64,000 bases of DNA from assembly GCA_019359355.1 (NCBI GenBank), contig JAHHHM010000027.1:1-64000 (forward strand). The letters are read 5' to 3'. The notes beneath the pieces are model-generated. The model saw nothing but the letters and a program-made list of their open reading frames with translations, made no database searches and was not told where the DNA came from. Shown here piece by piece: positions 24,313 to 34,682 of the stretch. Numbering within the stretch: position 1 is the stretch's first letter; the number at the start of each line of letters is the position of its first letter. The DNA comes from Microcoleus vaginatus WJT46-NPBG5. GTDB lineage: Bacteria > Cyanobacteriota > Cyanobacteriia > Cyanobacteriales > Oscillatoriaceae. The position numbers and the translations under genes were made by a program.

Positions 24313-24416
24313 GCTGCTGAAACATCCGTTTCTTACACCCTGATACAAGCAAAAAAAACGCTTGTTTACCCGCTTTCAGAATGTAGGTCTATAGGAATTT
24401 AAGCACCTAAATTATC

Positions 24417-25409
24417 ATGACTCTTTCCTATGATCCTCCTAGTGTTTTCAAAACTGCTAGTGTGACTGCCACTCCCGAGGCCAATTTTTTGAAACCAGAT
24501 TCGCCAATTTCCCTGCCAGGAACGAATTGTCAAATTAAGTCTCAAGTTTCCCTGGCAACTCTAACCTCCTTTCGCGTAGGCGGCCCTGCTGAATGGTACA
24601 TTGCGCCCCGCCACTTGAAAGACTTGCAAGCAAGTTTCGAGTGGGCGGTTGCTGAAGGTGTGCCCATTACTTTATTAGGTGCCGGTTCTAATTTATTGGT
24701 GAGTGATCACGGCCTTGATGGCTTAGTGATTTGCACTCGCCACTTGCGCCACTCCCACTTTGATGCAGAAACCGGCCAAGTGACCGCTGCCGCGGGCGAA
24801 CCACTGGTTCGCCTCGCTTGGCAAGCCGCAGAGCGCGGCTGGGAAGGGCTAGAGTGGGCTGTGGGAATTCCCGGCACCGTTGGGGGGGCTGTGGTGATGA
24901 ATGCCGGTGCCCACGGCGGCTGTACTGCCGAGATTTTAGTGAACGCTCATGTCCTTTCACCGAGCGGCAAAGTAGACATTCTCACCGCCCCAGACCTAGG
25001 CTACAGCTACCGCAGTTCCCAACTCCAAGGCGGTGATCGCTTAGTTAGCCAAGCGACGTTTCAACTGCGGCCTGGAGCAGAACCGGCAAAGGTGATGGCG
25101 ATAACCGCACAACATCTCAAGGAACGACAAACCACTCAACCCTACCATTTGCCTAGCTGTGGTAGTGTTTTTCGCAATCCCAATCCCCTCAAAGCCGCGT
25201 GGTTAATTGAGCAAGCCGGTCTGAAGGGCTATCAAATTGGCGGTGCTCAAGTCGCCCAGCGCCATGCTAATTTTATTCTTAACTGTGGGGGAGCCACCGC
25301 AAATGAGATATTCCAGCTGATCCGTTATGTTCAGGAGCAGGTGGAACAGCGTTGGTCTTTGTGTTTAGAACCAGAAGTTAAAATACTCGGAGAATTTCAA
25401 CCGATTTAG
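24417..25409 (+). CDS. murB: UDP-N-acetylenolpyruvoylglucosamine reductase
   Basis: 330 residues; FAD enzyme that reduces UDP-GlcNAc-enolpyruvate to UDP-MurNAc with NADPH. FAD-binding segments [12 protein letters not shown] and [40 protein letters not shown]; the type IIa loop ending [10 protein letters not shown]; the catalytic Ser in [12 protein letters not shown]; and a final Glu in [11 protein letters not shown]. The first 40 residues are a non-conserved extension, usual in cyanobacteria. It follows murC in the same direction, so the two successive muropeptide enzymes form one unit. A small stem (ACAAGC 24345-24350 with GCTTGT 24360-24365 around an A-run) lies between them. Confidence 0.97.
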   Translation: MTLSYDPPSVFKTASVTATPEANFLKPDSPISLPGTNCQIKSQVSLATLTSFRVGGPAEWYIAPRHLKDLQASFEWAVAEGVPITLLGAGSNLLVSDHGLDGLVICTRHLRHSHFDAETGQVTAAAGEPLVRLAWQAAERGWEGLEWAVGIPGTVGGAVVMNAGAHGGCTAEILVNAHVLSPSGKVDILTAPDLGYSYRSSQLQGGDRLVSQATFQLRPGAEPAKVMAITAQHLKERQTTQPYHLPSCGSVFRNPNPLKAAWLIEQAGLKGYQIGGAQVAQRHANFILNCGGATANEIFQLIRYVQEQVEQRWSLCLEPEVKILGEFQPI

Positions 25410-25773
25410 TAAGCGGCAGGTAGGCTATCTAGGCCATCTGAGTGAGCGGGGGCGACCCTACCCACTTTTAACTTTTTACTTTCTTTTGATGGGTCACGCT
25501 CCTATCAGGCTTCACAATTGATAACATGAGTATCTGGAGCAATCATCGGCTCTCTGTCTTGGGCTTCTTGTCAATTGAAGCAGCCAGTCTACGCCTTTGT
25601 GGATCTTTATCTGCCGGCGTAAAAGTCAAAGTGCGCGAACAATTGAATGCCTGAAAACAAGAAGTCTGTCGTGACAGCATTCAAATTGACATCTTTGTCT
25701 GCCCGCTCAAGCGCAAAGCGCTGAAACGGCAGTCTATCAAATGCAACGCTAATCCATTCAGAGTCTAGAAATT
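25410..25773. other. intergenic region murB/ybaB
   Basis: 364 bases. A 42-codon frame at 25526-25654 has no ribosome site and no recognisable product. No hairpin with T-run or repeat was recognised. The promoter of the next gene may be here. Confidence 0.35.
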
Positions 25774-26118
25774 ATGTCAAAAGGACAGGGATTTGGCTTC
25801 GGTCTGGGGAAAATGAAAGAGCTGACCGAAGCTTTTAAAAAAGCCCAGCAGGTACAAGAAGGAGCTAAAAAGCTCCAAGAAGAACTCGATCAAATGGAAA
25901 TCGAGGGACAAGCCGGCGGCGGTTTGGTCAAGGTTATTGTGAGTGGAAATCAAGAACCCCGTGGGGTGGTGATTTCACCGGATGCACTGGGTGAAGGCGC
26001 AGATGTTGTGTCTGAACTGGTCACCATCGCGATGCAAGATGCCTACAACAAATCCACAACCACCATGCGAGAGCGTATGGAAGAGTTGACAGGGGGACTT
26101 AATCTACCCGGTCTGTAA
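25774..26118 (+). CDS. YbaB/EbfC-family nucleoid-associated protein
   Basis: 114 residues, normal for the family. YbaB/EbfC forms tweezer-shaped dimers that bind DNA and affect gene expression. The pattern is complete: a basic, Gly-rich head ([17 protein letters not shown]), the helix [20 protein letters not shown], the strands [20 protein letters not shown], then [20 protein letters not shown], and the end [16 protein letters not shown]. In other bacteria it sits beside dnaX/recR; here it follows murB. Between its end and the next gene (26119-26396) nothing is recognised. Confidence 0.93.
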   Translation: MSKGQGFGFGLGKMKELTEAFKKAQQVQEGAKKLQEELDQMEIEGQAGGGLVKVIVSGNQEPRGVVISPDALGEGADVVSELVTIAMQDAYNKSTTTMRERMEELTGGLNLPGL

Positions 26119-26396
26119 CTGCTCTCTTCGCGCTTGCCAAGGTATCAATCACGTTTCTAGTCTGGAAGTGGTTAAATAATCCGGCTAACATTGCTGGCGA
26201 GACTCACCCTGAGATACCTTCTCTGACTCGCCAGCAGTTCTCATTTGCCCAACCTTCTTTGCATGGCTGAGCGATGAGTCAAACCCGCACCCTAATCTTT
26301 CAACACACCTGCGCTCTGCCGGCAGAAATATTGAGCGCAAACGTTGCTTTACCACAGCATTTCCTGCTCCTATTGCCCCTAGCCTACTTCACGGAG

Positions 26397-27755
26397 CTAA
26401 TTTTGGGGTTTCGTCTGCGTTTGCAGCGCCTTATTGACGCTTTCAGATAGGCGGTTGGCAAGTTCTGTATTGGCAACATCGGACAAATGAACCGCATCCT
26501 GAAAAGCTGGATCGCGAAAGTCTGCATAAAAGTTGTAGAGGTTCAGCGCCGTCACATTCTTGGGAAATTCTCGCTCTACATCCTTGACAACTGCCCCTAA
26601 TTGTGAAAATCCTGCTTCCACGCCTTGAGCATAGGATTTTCCTAGCTGATCTAAAATCTCCCGCTCGTCGGGAATAGGATTATTTTGCCCCCGGCCCGTA
26701 ATTTCCGGCTGAACCGCCACAATTAACGGAACATTCGCGGCTGCCGTTAGACGAGCCATTTGCTGGAGATGATGCCGGTACCGGCTCACCCGACGTTGCA
26801 GTTCCTCGGCATCACCGGCTAAGTGTTTGGCTGGGGGAAGTACAGAATTGTCGGCAACTAGACTCAATTGGTTGGCGTAGTTTTTAAGCGGAGCCTCATG
26901 AGGCCGCAAGATCCAGTATTGGACTCCTTTAAGAAGATAACTTTGAGCGATCCAATTTTGCCACCCCTGAGTCACAGAGGCTGAGAAATGAGTGGAAGCG
27001 TTTTGCAGGAAGGTTTGTAGCCCAGGAATATCAGCACCTTGCTGGGTGCTGGGTAACATTAAGTCCTCATATCCATTCAAAACCACAATCAGATCCGGTT
27101 TGTAGGCCAAAATATCGAGGGCTAATTGAACGACTTCATTGCCTGAGGTATAACCCGGTACGGCAGCATTAATGACGCGATACTGACCCTGCCGTATTCG
27201 GACTGAAGAAGCCGGTGTTTCCCCTTGTTCGTTATCCGAAGGAGTTTCCTCTGAGTTTATCTGTTGCTTCCCCACCTGTTGGTTCAGAAGCTGTTCGAGT
27301 TGGCCGGCCAAGGTCGTTTGATTGTTTAAACTGAGGTAGCCAAAAGCCGCCGCTCCCCCTAAAACAAATATTCTAATTTCACCCAAAGGCTTTTGTAATG
27401 CCACCGGCCCATCAGTCCGAAAGCCTTGCTCATTGATGCGCCAAAAATCGCTCTGTTGATTTGCAGCAAGTTTGTAACCGAGCAGCTCATTTCCTTGAGC
27501 GATCAAAGACCCTCTATTCGAGAGTCCATCATAGGGGACTTGTGCTTGGTTAAGAAATTTGAGTCGGTAAGCGGTAACTATTTTACGTTCGGCTTCATAA
27601 CCCGCCAATTCATCACTGAAGCCGGTAATTGCCGTCAAAATGCGAATCAGTATTTCCAAGACAATGAGTGCCACAGGGATCGCCAAAAGGATCGCCAGTG
27701 GTTTGGGGAATGGACGGCGGGTTTGGTAAATTCCACGTTTGCTTTTAAACATCAA
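26397..27755 (-). CDS. membrane-anchored SGNH/GDSL-type protein lacking the usual serine
   Basis: 452 residues. One N-terminal transmembrane anchor (about 18-42, PLAILLAIPVALIVLEILI) and an extracytoplasmic SGNH-like domain from about 127. Blocks: I as FVLGGAAAFGYLS (131-143), II as NAAVPGYTSGNEVVQLA (about 195-210), III as VVLNGYEDLML, V as FQDAVHLSDVAN, the C-terminal DxxH. Block I normally reads GGS or GDS; here the nucleophile position (135) is Ala, coded GCG, one base from TCG. So hydrolase activity may be lost, or the role is binding. Position 160-185 is a low-complexity insert. Similar proteins in cyanobacteria are thought to act on envelope polysaccharide. Stands alone. Confidence 0.75.
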   Translation of the reverse strand: MMFKSKRGIYQTRRPFPKPLAILLAIPVALIVLEILIRILTAITGFSDELAGYEAERKIVTAYRLKFLNQAQVPYDGLSNRGSLIAQGNELLGYKLAANQQSDFWRINEQGFRTDGPVALQKPLGEIRIFVLGGAAAFGYLSLNNQTTLAGQLEQLLNQQVGKQQINSEETPSDNEQGETPASSVRIRQGQYRVINAAVPGYTSGNEVVQLALDILAYKPDLIVVLNGYEDLMLPSTQQGADIPGLQTFLQNASTHFSASVTQGWQNWIAQSYLLKGVQYWILRPHEAPLKNYANQLSLVADNSVLPPAKHLAGDAEELQRRVSRYRHHLQQMARLTAAANVPLIVAVQPEITGRGQNNPIPDEREILDQLGKSYAQGVEAGFSQLGAVVKDVEREFPKNVTALNLYNFYADFRDPAFQDAVHLSDVANTELANRLSESVNKALQTQTKPQN

Positions 27756-28166
27756 GCAATTTCCTATAAAAACCGATGGTGTCGCACACTAAGCCGCGCA
27801 CCTGCAAAAGCGTCGCACTCTTGTGTATGGTCGGTCAAGATTAGGAGCGAGTGCCTACAGTCTAGCTAGGGTTTTTTAATCTGTAATTTTCCAACAACCG
27901 GAAAGACACAACGAGCCGGCAAACGCGGCACCTTCCATTTTGTAGTAAGTTTCCAAACAATGGAAAAACAAGGCCAATGACGCTCTAGCTCGAATCTAAG
28001 AGATAAGATGGTATAATTTCGTCGCCCAACTTAGCCTGAAGACCCCAGGCACTTTAGATGTTAGCCCCTGCTTTTGGCTTTTTCGCAACCGCTCTGGGGC
28101 GTTAATCGATACTTTGGGAAAAACCAACACTGACACTTTCATCTATAGAACCAGAGATATTTACGA
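27756..28166. other. divergent intergenic region
   Basis: 411 bases between the SGNH gene and the phosphatase gene, holding both promoters. Apart from the promoter noted at 28009 nothing gene-like was seen; GCCTGAAGACCCCAGGC (28031-28047) can form a small hairpin in the leader. Confidence 0.4.
28009..28017 (+). promoter_or_regulatory. likely extended -10 promoter for the phosphatase gene
   Basis: TGGTATAAT gives a consensus -10 (TATAAT, 28012-28017) with the TGn extension, which lessens the need for a -35 box; none is clear. It implies an untranslated leader of about 140 bases. Confidence 0.5.
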
Positions 28167-28664
28167 ATGCCCTACAAGCTTTTGTTCGTTTGCCTTGGGA
28201 ATATTTGCCGTTCACCGGCAGCCGAGAATATTATGAACCACCTGATCGCAGAAGCAGATTTGAGCGCTCAGATTATTTGTGAGTCTGCCGGGACTGCTAG
28301 CTATCACGTTGGTAATCCACCTGATCGGCGCATGGTTGCGGCTGCCAGTCAGCGAGGGATGAAATTTTTAGGTGAAGCGCGTCAATTTCAGAAACTAGAC
28401 TTTGAACAATTTGATTTAATTTTGGCAATGGATGGGGAGAATTATCGGGATATTATTTCCCTAGATCCTGCCGGCAAATATCGAGACAAAGTCAGAATGA
28501 TGTGTGACTTTTGCACCCAGCATAACGACAAAGAAGTGCCCGATCCCTATTATGGCGGTTCTGATGGGTTTAACTATGTGATTGATTTGCTTTCAGATGC
28601 CTGCCAGGGTCTATTACAGCACATTGTTAGCAATCAAGCCTTAAAATCAAGGGCTAATGGTTAA
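28167..28664 (+). CDS. low-molecular-weight protein-tyrosine phosphatase
   Basis: 165 residues. Catalytic loop C-x5-R at CLGNICRS (C9-R15) directly after the first strand (YKLLFV), then SPAAENIMNHL; the general acid Asp is in VPDPYYGG. Length normal apart from a short tail. Such phosphatases remove phosphate from tyrosine or arginine residues, and in bacteria often regulate polysaccharide export kinases; no such kinase is near. The last codons and the stop (28662-28664) are inside the left arm of a 14-base terminator stem, so the C-terminal residues (RANG) come from an inserted repeat. Convergent with the response-regulator gene. Confidence 0.93.
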   Translation: MPYKLLFVCLGNICRSPAAENIMNHLIAEADLSAQIICESAGTASYHVGNPPDRRMVAAASQRGMKFLGEARQFQKLDFEQFDLILAMDGENYRDIISLDPAGKYRDKVRMMCDFCTQHNDKEVPDPYYGGSDGFNYVIDLLSDACQGLLQHIVSNQALKSRANG

Positions 28665-28712
28665 AAACTAATTGCCATCAATTATGAACAATTAGCCCTT
28701 AACCATTAGCCC
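28651..28712. terminator. 14-base stem terminator that includes the phosphatase stop codon
   Basis: GGGCTAATGGTTAA (28651-28664) pairs perfectly with TTAACCATTAGCCC (28699-28712). The sequence belongs to the TAATGGC/AATTGCT heptamer repeat also seen at 35983-36020. It separates two convergent genes and can serve both. Confidence 0.75.
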
Positions 28713-28716
28713 TGAG

Positions 28717-29418
28717 CTACTTTACTAGATGATGCTCCATTGCAAAACGAACCAGTTCTGCTCGATTACTGGTTGTAGTTTTTCTCAGAAGACTACTAAC
28801 GTACTTTTCCACAGTACGGGGACTGAGGTGGAGACAATCGCCAATTTGAACATTAGAAAGACCAACCGTTAGTAAATCCAAAACTTCTTGTTCTCTTTGA
28901 GTGAGAGGAAGTGCCGGCTCGCTATCGGTTGCGGGGATTGGCTTCGCCTCAGATGCCTCGGCTTGAGGGAGGTGCGATGGCAGCACCGAACCATTCGGAG
29001 AGCGTAAGGTATCTGGATAGGAAAACCGCCACTCAGATTGAATTAGCTGTGATCGCTCTAAGAGATTGCGAATAACTGCTCCCAACTCATCCAATTCAAA
29101 GGGTTTCGGCAAATAAATGTCACACCCTAATTGGTAGCCGCGAATTCGTTCCTCGGTATTAGTGCGAGCGGTTAAGAAAATAACTGGCAACAAGCGAAAA
29201 GCCGGCCTTTGGCGGACTTGCCGTACCAGTTGATAGCCATCCATCCGAGGCATGATGATGTCTGTCACCATCAAATGCGGCTGGTATTGATCAACCATTA
29301 TCAAGGCTTCTTGACCATTCTCAGCTGTGATAACTGAGTAGCCAGACATCTCAAGGTAATGGTTGATGGCCAGACGAGTCCCTGGATCGTCATCAACAAC
29401 AAGAATTGTCAAGGGCAT
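28717..29418 (-). CDS. two-component response regulator, receiver plus LuxR-type HTH
   Basis: 233 residues. Receiver domain 1-120: acidic pocket VVDDDPG, phospho-acceptor Asp53 in VTDIIMPRMDG, Thr in LTART, Lys in YLPKPFE. A Pro/Ser/Ala-rich linker (about 130-165) leads to a LuxR/NarL helix-turn-helix (LTQREQEVLDLLTVGLSN, then LHLSPRTVEKYVSSLLRK). This order is that of the Ycf29/NarL class in cyanobacteria and algal plastids. The cognate kinase is not adjacent. The upstream 146 bases hold a repeat tract (29441-29510) that overlaps the expected promoter region. Confidence 0.93.
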   Translation of the reverse strand: MPLTILVVDDDPGTRLAINHYLEMSGYSVITAENGQEALIMVDQYQPHLMVTDIIMPRMDGYQLVRQVRQRPAFRLLPVIFLTARTNTEERIRGYQLGCDIYLPKPFELDELGAVIRNLLERSQLIQSEWRFSYPDTLRSPNGSVLPSHLPQAEASEAKPIPATDSEPALPLTQREQEVLDLLTVGLSNVQIGDCLHLSPRTVEKYVSSLLRKTTTSNRAELVRFAMEHHLVK

Positions 29419-29440
29419 GGGGCGCAGACAGCAAACATAA

Positions 29441-29510
29441 GGATTTTAAATTTTAAATTTTGGATTTTGAATTTTTGGTCGATCCAAAATCCAAAATCCA
29501 AAATCTAAAA
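29441..29510. repeat. inverted heptamer repeat tract
   Basis: A run of ATTTTAAATTTT and GGATTTTGAATTTTT units, then after GGTCGATC the complementary CCAAAATCCAAAATCC and AAATCTAAAA units. Left and right parts can pair over roughly 25 bases. Lies between pgi and the response-regulator gene. Confidence 0.75.
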
Positions 29511-29564
29511 AAGCCGAGTTTCCACTTCTAGACTAGGTCAACTGCAACCGAATAAACACCTGTC

Positions 29565-31157
29565 CTAAGTCACAACTACCTTCAAACTAGCGGGTTCGCC
29601 AAGATTGCCATGCAATTTAACGCCTTGCCGGTCGTTAGCGGCTAGATGGCGCAGAATTTTGTAAATCGCCTCGATCTGGTCAGGTGCATCGGCTTTGGCA
29701 GCTATGGCTTCTAAGGAAAGGGGTTGATTTTCCGTTTGCAGCACTTGCAATACGCGTTTCTGAAGATCGAGGATGGCAGCAGCGGCTTTTTTACCGGCTT
29801 CTACGCCTGGTTGGTGGTAGGCATTAATATTCACCAGAAACCCATACAAACTCACGGCTCGTTCGTACAGGGCAATTAAGGCACCCACTGTGCGGGGATT
29901 TACCTGAGGAATTGTTACGGTAATTGAATCACGCTGATTTTCGTAAAGCGCCTGCCGGGTGCCCAAAAGGAAGCCGCACAGATAGTCTCCCGATGTGATG
30001 CCCGGTTCTACTTCCGGTGATGGGCCTTGCCGGTCTTCTAAAACCTCAATAAACGTAATGAAGAAATTTGGCACCCCATCGCGTAGTTGCTGGACATAAG
30101 CGTGTTGATCGGTTGAGCCTTTGTTGCCATAGACGGCAATGCCTTGATGAACAATGTTACCATCCAGGTCTTTTTCTTTACCTAGCGATTCCATAACCAA
30201 CTGTTGCAGATACCGGCTGAACAGCAACAGACTGTCCTTATAGGGCAGCACAACCATGTCTTTTTCGCCCTTTCCGTTGCCGGCATAGTACCAAGATAGG
30301 GCGAGCAGAGCTGCTGGATTTCCCTTGATTTGAGGCTTCCGCGTGGCAGCGTCCATTTCCTTAGCTCCAGCCAGCATGGCATGGATGTCAATGCCCTGTA
30401 AGGCTGCCGGTAGCAGCCCAACGGCTGATAATTCAGAGGTGCGCCCCCCCACCCAGTCGTGCATGGGGAATGTGGTTAACCACCCTTCAGACTTGGCTAG
30501 CTTGTCTAAAGTGCTGTCGTGGCCGGTGATGGCGACGGCGTGTTTGGCAAAGTTAAGCTGCCGGTTGGCAAAGGCTTTTTGCACTTCAATCATGCCATTG
30601 CGAGTGTCAGGCGTTCCCCCAGATTTGGAGATCACCAAAACTAAAGTCGTGGGTAGCCGGTCTTGGATTTGAGTTAAGAGACTGTCAATGCCGGCAGGAT
30701 CGGTGTTGTCAATAAAATGAATAGCCATTGGCGGCACATCTGGGGCGAGGGCAGCCGCCACAAATTCAGGGCCAAGGGCTGAACCCCCAATGCCAATTGA
30801 AAGCACATCCGTAAACTTGGGGGCGTCGGGAGGGTGGATGGTGCCGGTGTGGATTTTTTGAGTAAATGCTTCGATTTGCTCTAAGGTTTCGACAATTTCT
30901 TGTTTGAGTTCCGGTGCCGGTGCCAAGTCAGGATCTCGCAGCCAGTAATGGCCCACCATACGGTTTTCGTCCGGGTTAGCGATCGCACCCCCTTCTAGAT
31001 CCGCCATATTCTTAAACGCCTTCTCAAACTGTGGCCTCATTGCCTCAACAAAAGCGTCATCAAATCGCATCCGACTGACATCAACGTAAAATCCTAAGCC
31101 TTCCTGGTAGTAGAGCCAATGCTGATAGCGTTGCCAGAGTGCTTTACTCGCATCCAT
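29565..31157 (-). CDS. pgi: glucose-6-phosphate isomerase
   Basis: 530 residues from ATG 31157; a TTG four codons upstream is the alternative. Interconverts glucose 6-phosphate and fructose 6-phosphate, joining the Calvin cycle, glycogen synthesis and the oxidative pentose phosphate path. Visible signatures: [54 protein letters not shown], and the late [15 protein letters not shown] with the QH pair. The C-terminal 60 residues ([19 protein letters not shown] and on) form a small helical tail seen in cyanobacterial enzymes. It is 146 bases upstream of the regulator gene across a repeat tract. Confidence 0.97.
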   Translation of the reverse strand: MDASKALWQRYQHWLYYQEGLGFYVDVSRMRFDDAFVEAMRPQFEKAFKNMADLEGGAIANPDENRMVGHYWLRDPDLAPAPELKQEIVETLEQIEAFTQKIHTGTIHPPDAPKFTDVLSIGIGGSALGPEFVAAALAPDVPPMAIHFIDNTDPAGIDSLLTQIQDRLPTTLVLVISKSGGTPDTRNGMIEVQKAFANRQLNFAKHAVAITGHDSTLDKLAKSEGWLTTFPMHDWVGGRTSELSAVGLLPAALQGIDIHAMLAGAKEMDAATRKPQIKGNPAALLALSWYYAGNGKGEKDMVVLPYKDSLLLFSRYLQQLVMESLGKEKDLDGNIVHQGIAVYGNKGSTDQHAYVQQLRDGVPNFFITFIEVLEDRQGPSPEVEPGITSGDYLCGFLLGTRQALYENQRDSITVTIPQVNPRTVGALIALYERAVSLYGFLVNINAYHQPGVEAGKKAAAAILDLQKRVLQVLQTENQPLSLEAIAAKADAPDQIEAIYKILRHLAANDRQGVKLHGNLGEPASLKVVVT

Positions 31158-31293
31158 AACAAATCTCAAGTAATGTTGTTTTCAACACTCACAAGTTTAC
31201 CGATCCAAGTCAAGAGGAAACGACGCAACACGAACATCTGCCTCTAATACTCGGACAATTAGCCAAAACTCAACTGTGCACTGAGCACTCCCC

Positions 31294-34200
31294 TTAAGGT
31301 TGTGGTGCAAGAGGCGTTCCCAGTTGTGGGATTGCTTCATCGCCGGGAGAAAGAATCACCGGCGTTGTGGCTTCCTCACCCCTAAAAATTGCTTCTAGTG
31401 CTTGCTCAACCGTTTCTGCCATTGCAATTCTATTTTCGTAAGCCACAATCACGCGGACTAATGTAGGCAAGCTATTTTGCTCGGCTTCCAGATAAAGGGG
31501 TTCAACGTAGAGCAGAGATTGTTCAATCGGAATCACTAAAAGATTTCCCTGAATCGCTCGTGAACCCTGTCGGTTCCACAGGGATATTTGCTGAGAGATG
31601 GCTGGATCTTGGTTAATCCGGGCCTCGACTTGCTCTGGGCCATAGACAAGTCGCTGTTTAGGGAACTGGTAGAGTAACAGTTTTCCGTAATTTTGACCGT
31701 CTGAGCGACCGGCTAGCCATGCGATAAGGTTGTTACGGCTAGTGGGGGTGAAGGGGTTAAGCAGAATGAATTCTGCAAATTCGGCAGTTGGCAACTTCAT
31801 AATCAGGTAGTAGGGTTGCACCGGCTGCGTTTCATTGCCGTAAATCTCATTGGGGACTTGCCACTGATCTTCCCGGTTGTAGAACACCTGGGGATCTGTC
31901 ATGTGGTAGTTGAGCAACTGTTCGGATTGGATGTCAAAAAAATCTACGGGATAGCGGATATGACTGCGAAGCGTAGACGGCATCTCGCTGAGCGGTCTGA
32001 ACATTTTGGGAAAGATAGCTTTCCAAGTTTTAATAATCGGATCTTGTGGATCGGCAATGAAGAAATGGACGCTGCCGGTGTAGGCATCAATGACAACTTT
32101 GATAGAGTTGCGGATATAGTTAAATTCATACCGGCCCGGATCTGAATAAGGATAGCGATCCGTGGTTGTATAGGCATCAATAATCCAGTAGAGGTAGTTT
32201 TCCTGTGAGGTGGCTGCGGTGCCGGCACGGTTGTTTTCCAGATTGCCTTTAGCGACGACTAGATACGGGTCTTTGTCATAGCGCAGAAACGGCGCAAGTG
32301 TCCGCACCCTTCGATTAATATTGCGGCGAAACAGTACCTTTGTTTGGGGCGTAAAGTTTTGAGTTAACATCATCTGCCAGTTGTTGAGATACTTGGCAAA
32401 TAACAATCGACGCCACCAAGAACCGATTGGCACTCCACCGGCACCATCATAAGTGTTGTAAACATTATCATCCCCGCTGGGATAATCCAGTTCCTTAACT
32501 TTGGTGGGTGCCATCACGTAAGTATCGGTGATTTCGCCGTAGTAGATGCGGGGTTTGCCGATGGGGATACTAGCGCGAATTCGCTCACTAGAGGTTCGTA
32601 GTGTGCTTTCTCCGACTCCGATATCTTTGACGAAGTAGTCTGGCAATCCACCAGGGCCAACAGTATTCACCGGCGACAGGGTAAATCCGTAACCGTGGGT
32701 GTAAATCAGATGTTTATTCAGCCAAGTCTGCGCCTGCTGGGGAACGGCTGTGTAGTCTAACTCCCGCGCTGCCAATAGCACCTGTCGTTTTTCTGTTTCT
32801 CCGTTGTCGGGTATGGGTTGTGCCTGTGTTTCTTGAATTATTGGGTTGTCTTTTCCTGTGTTCGCCCGCTTCTGCGATCCCGTCGGCGGGATACCTCTGC
32901 TACGATTGGGATCTGCTTTCAGCGTATAGCGGTCAATATCGGCATCTGGAAACTTATAGTACAGTCGGATTTGCTGTAATTGGCGATTGGTTTGCAACAA
33001 CGGACGCTGATCCCAGATGCGGATATTGCGAATGGTGAGATCATTTGCTTGAATGTCTGCGTAAGTGAGCTGGCCTTCTGGATCGAACGTTATAACTTCG
33101 ATATTCGCCAGGTCGAACGCTCGGCGCGTAAAGTTAATGCTGTTCTGGATGTAGGGGCGCTCCCGTCCCAGTTCGTTGGGTTGAACGAGCAAGCGCTGAA
33201 CTGTAGGGGGGAGAGCAATATTGGTGAGTACGACCAATATCAGATAAATTCCCAAGCCAAAGAGGAATGGGCGAGGATAAGGTGTGCGGCTGTATTGATT
33301 GAGTGAGACAGAGCGGGAAGTGCGGGGTGAGAATTGAGAATCAGGTAATCTTGGTGTTTGCTTTCTTATTTGTGTCCTTTTCTTGGGTACGCCAGACCAA
33401 AAAATTGTCCGCGCCAGCAGATAGGTAGAGAGCGCAAAAGCGAGGAAGCTCAGCAATCCATAAGCCGGCAGCAGTACCTTCACATCGGTATAACCGGCTC
33501 CATAAGTAACGCCACTGGTTGAATAGAGCAAACGGTAGCGCGACAGCCAATAGCTGAGAGCAACGAGCAGCATTAAGCATCCCCCTAACCCGTGCAGGTG
33601 CCGCTGCTGCTGTTGAGAAAAGCCTGGAAAACGCCCTTCCGAAAGACTGTTGCCTGAAAGTAAATAAACCAGGGAGACTGAGAGCAAGGCGTACAAAAAT
33701 AGCCCAAAAAGCCAAACTTCTAGCAGCTCCCACACCGGCAGCCGAAACACGTAGAAGCTGATATTGTGACCGAATAGGGGATCGCTATTGCTAAAAGGGC
33801 TGGCATGGATAAACTGCAAGAATTTGGCCCAGTTGTTAGAGAGTATCCAACCAAAGCCTAAACTCGTCAGAAGTGAGATCGCCCACAGCAACTGAGGGAC
33901 GAGCACCACGGCAAGCGCTACGCCGACAACACCGAGTAGTTGCCAGGGTTGGTAGGGGAGTTGTCGCAACACCTGTGAAAGCGCCTCTGGCTGCAACTGA
34001 GAATACTGAGCGCGAGACACCCCAAGCAAGCTGGCGCTCCAATTCCAGTAACTAGCTGCTACTAAGCCATACTGAAGCAGGATCGCTGCGATTAACAACC
34101 CCAAAGCAAAGACTGCCGGCAATAGCCACGGCAAGGTGAGCCGTGAGGGAGAGAGGGGAAGCGGGGGGGATGAGAAAAAGAGGGGAGAATTTGCTTCTAG

Positions 34201-34464
34201 GCTCCTCTGAACTTCTGTTTTTAAGGGATGTTTGAACCGGCTGGTGAGTACCAAATTTGCGATCAGAAAGCCGGTTGTGACGAACAGCCCCAGTAACCAT
34301 AGTCCTGCACGGGTTAGCTGCCGCAACCAAAACTCTTGTAAATACCCAGTTTCTTGAAACCAAAAACTTTCTGCTGTGATGTAGGTGGCAAACTCAACAG
34401 TTAGCCATAGTCCTATTACCAAGCTAATTAATTGAAAACCCCGTTTTCTCAACCAAGCTAACAT
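31294..34464 (-). CDS. UPF0182 family large membrane protein
   Basis: 1056 residues. The first 400 hold about seven transmembrane helices ([33 protein letters not shown] and on); the rest is a long soluble part outside the membrane with family landmarks [53 protein letters not shown], and [15 protein letters not shown] near the end. The function of UPF0182 (COG1615) is unknown. Two low-complexity segments absent from a normal core, at about residues 90-108 and 360-387, are encoded by purine-rich repeat-like DNA (34141-34190 and 33303-33385). Between pgi and hemA, all leftward. Confidence 0.93.
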   Translation of the reverse strand: MLAWLRKRGFQLISLVIGLWLTVEFATYITAESFWFQETGYLQEFWLRQLTRAGLWLLGLFVTTGFLIANLVLTSRFKHPLKTEVQRSLEANSPLFFSSPPLPLSPSRLTLPWLLPAVFALGLLIAAILLQYGLVAASYWNWSASLLGVSRAQYSQLQPEALSQVLRQLPYQPWQLLGVVGVALAVVLVPQLLWAISLLTSLGFGWILSNNWAKFLQFIHASPFSNSDPLFGHNISFYVFRLPVWELLEVWLFGLFLYALLSVSLVYLLSGNSLSEGRFPGFSQQQQRHLHGLGGCLMLLVALSYWLSRYRLLYSTSGVTYGAGYTDVKVLLPAYGLLSFLAFALSTYLLARTIFWSGVPKKRTQIRKQTPRLPDSQFSPRTSRSVSLNQYSRTPYPRPFLFGLGIYLILVVLTNIALPPTVQRLLVQPNELGRERPYIQNSINFTRRAFDLANIEVITFDPEGQLTYADIQANDLTIRNIRIWDQRPLLQTNRQLQQIRLYYKFPDADIDRYTLKADPNRSRGIPPTGSQKRANTGKDNPIIQETQAQPIPDNGETEKRQVLLAARELDYTAVPQQAQTWLNKHLIYTHGYGFTLSPVNTVGPGGLPDYFVKDIGVGESTLRTSSERIRASIPIGKPRIYYGEITDTYVMAPTKVKELDYPSGDDNVYNTYDGAGGVPIGSWWRRLLFAKYLNNWQMMLTQNFTPQTKVLFRRNINRRVRTLAPFLRYDKDPYLVVAKGNLENNRAGTAATSQENYLYWIIDAYTTTDRYPYSDPGRYEFNYIRNSIKVVIDAYTGSVHFFIADPQDPIIKTWKAIFPKMFRPLSEMPSTLRSHIRYPVDFFDIQSEQLLNYHMTDPQVFYNREDQWQVPNEIYGNETQPVQPYYLIMKLPTAEFAEFILLNPFTPTSRNNLIAWLAGRSDGQNYGKLLLYQFPKQRLVYGPEQVEARINQDPAISQQISLWNRQGSRAIQGNLLVIPIEQSLLYVEPLYLEAEQNSLPTLVRVIVAYENRIAMAETVEQALEAIFRGEEATTPVILSPGDEAIPQLGTPLAPQP

Positions 34465-34467
34465 AAC

Positions 34468-34679
34468 AATTTTAGATTTTAGATTTTAAATTTTAGACCG
34501 TGATTTGTCAGATGTGTGGCGAAACGATGCGAGTTGATCCGTATCGATTCCCACTGTTTTTTTATCGGCTTGCGCTCGCCTGTTGCGTTGTCAGTTATCT
34601 TTGACGTTTGAGCGCTTACCAATAATCACTAACTGATCGCGACCTAAAATCCAAAATCCAAAATCTAAAATCTAAAATC
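34468..34679. repeat. pair of complementary heptamer tracts
   Basis: 34468-34497 is built from TTTTAGA/TTTTAAA units and 34643-34679 from CCAAAAT/CTAAAAT units, so the two tracts are inverted copies about 145 bases apart. They fill both ends of the gap between hemA and the UPF0182 gene. Confidence 0.7.
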
Positions 34680-34682
34680 GGA

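Noticed and set aside
25526-25654. 42-codon frame between murB and ybaB
   Set aside because: No ribosome site, no domain, no sign of selection.
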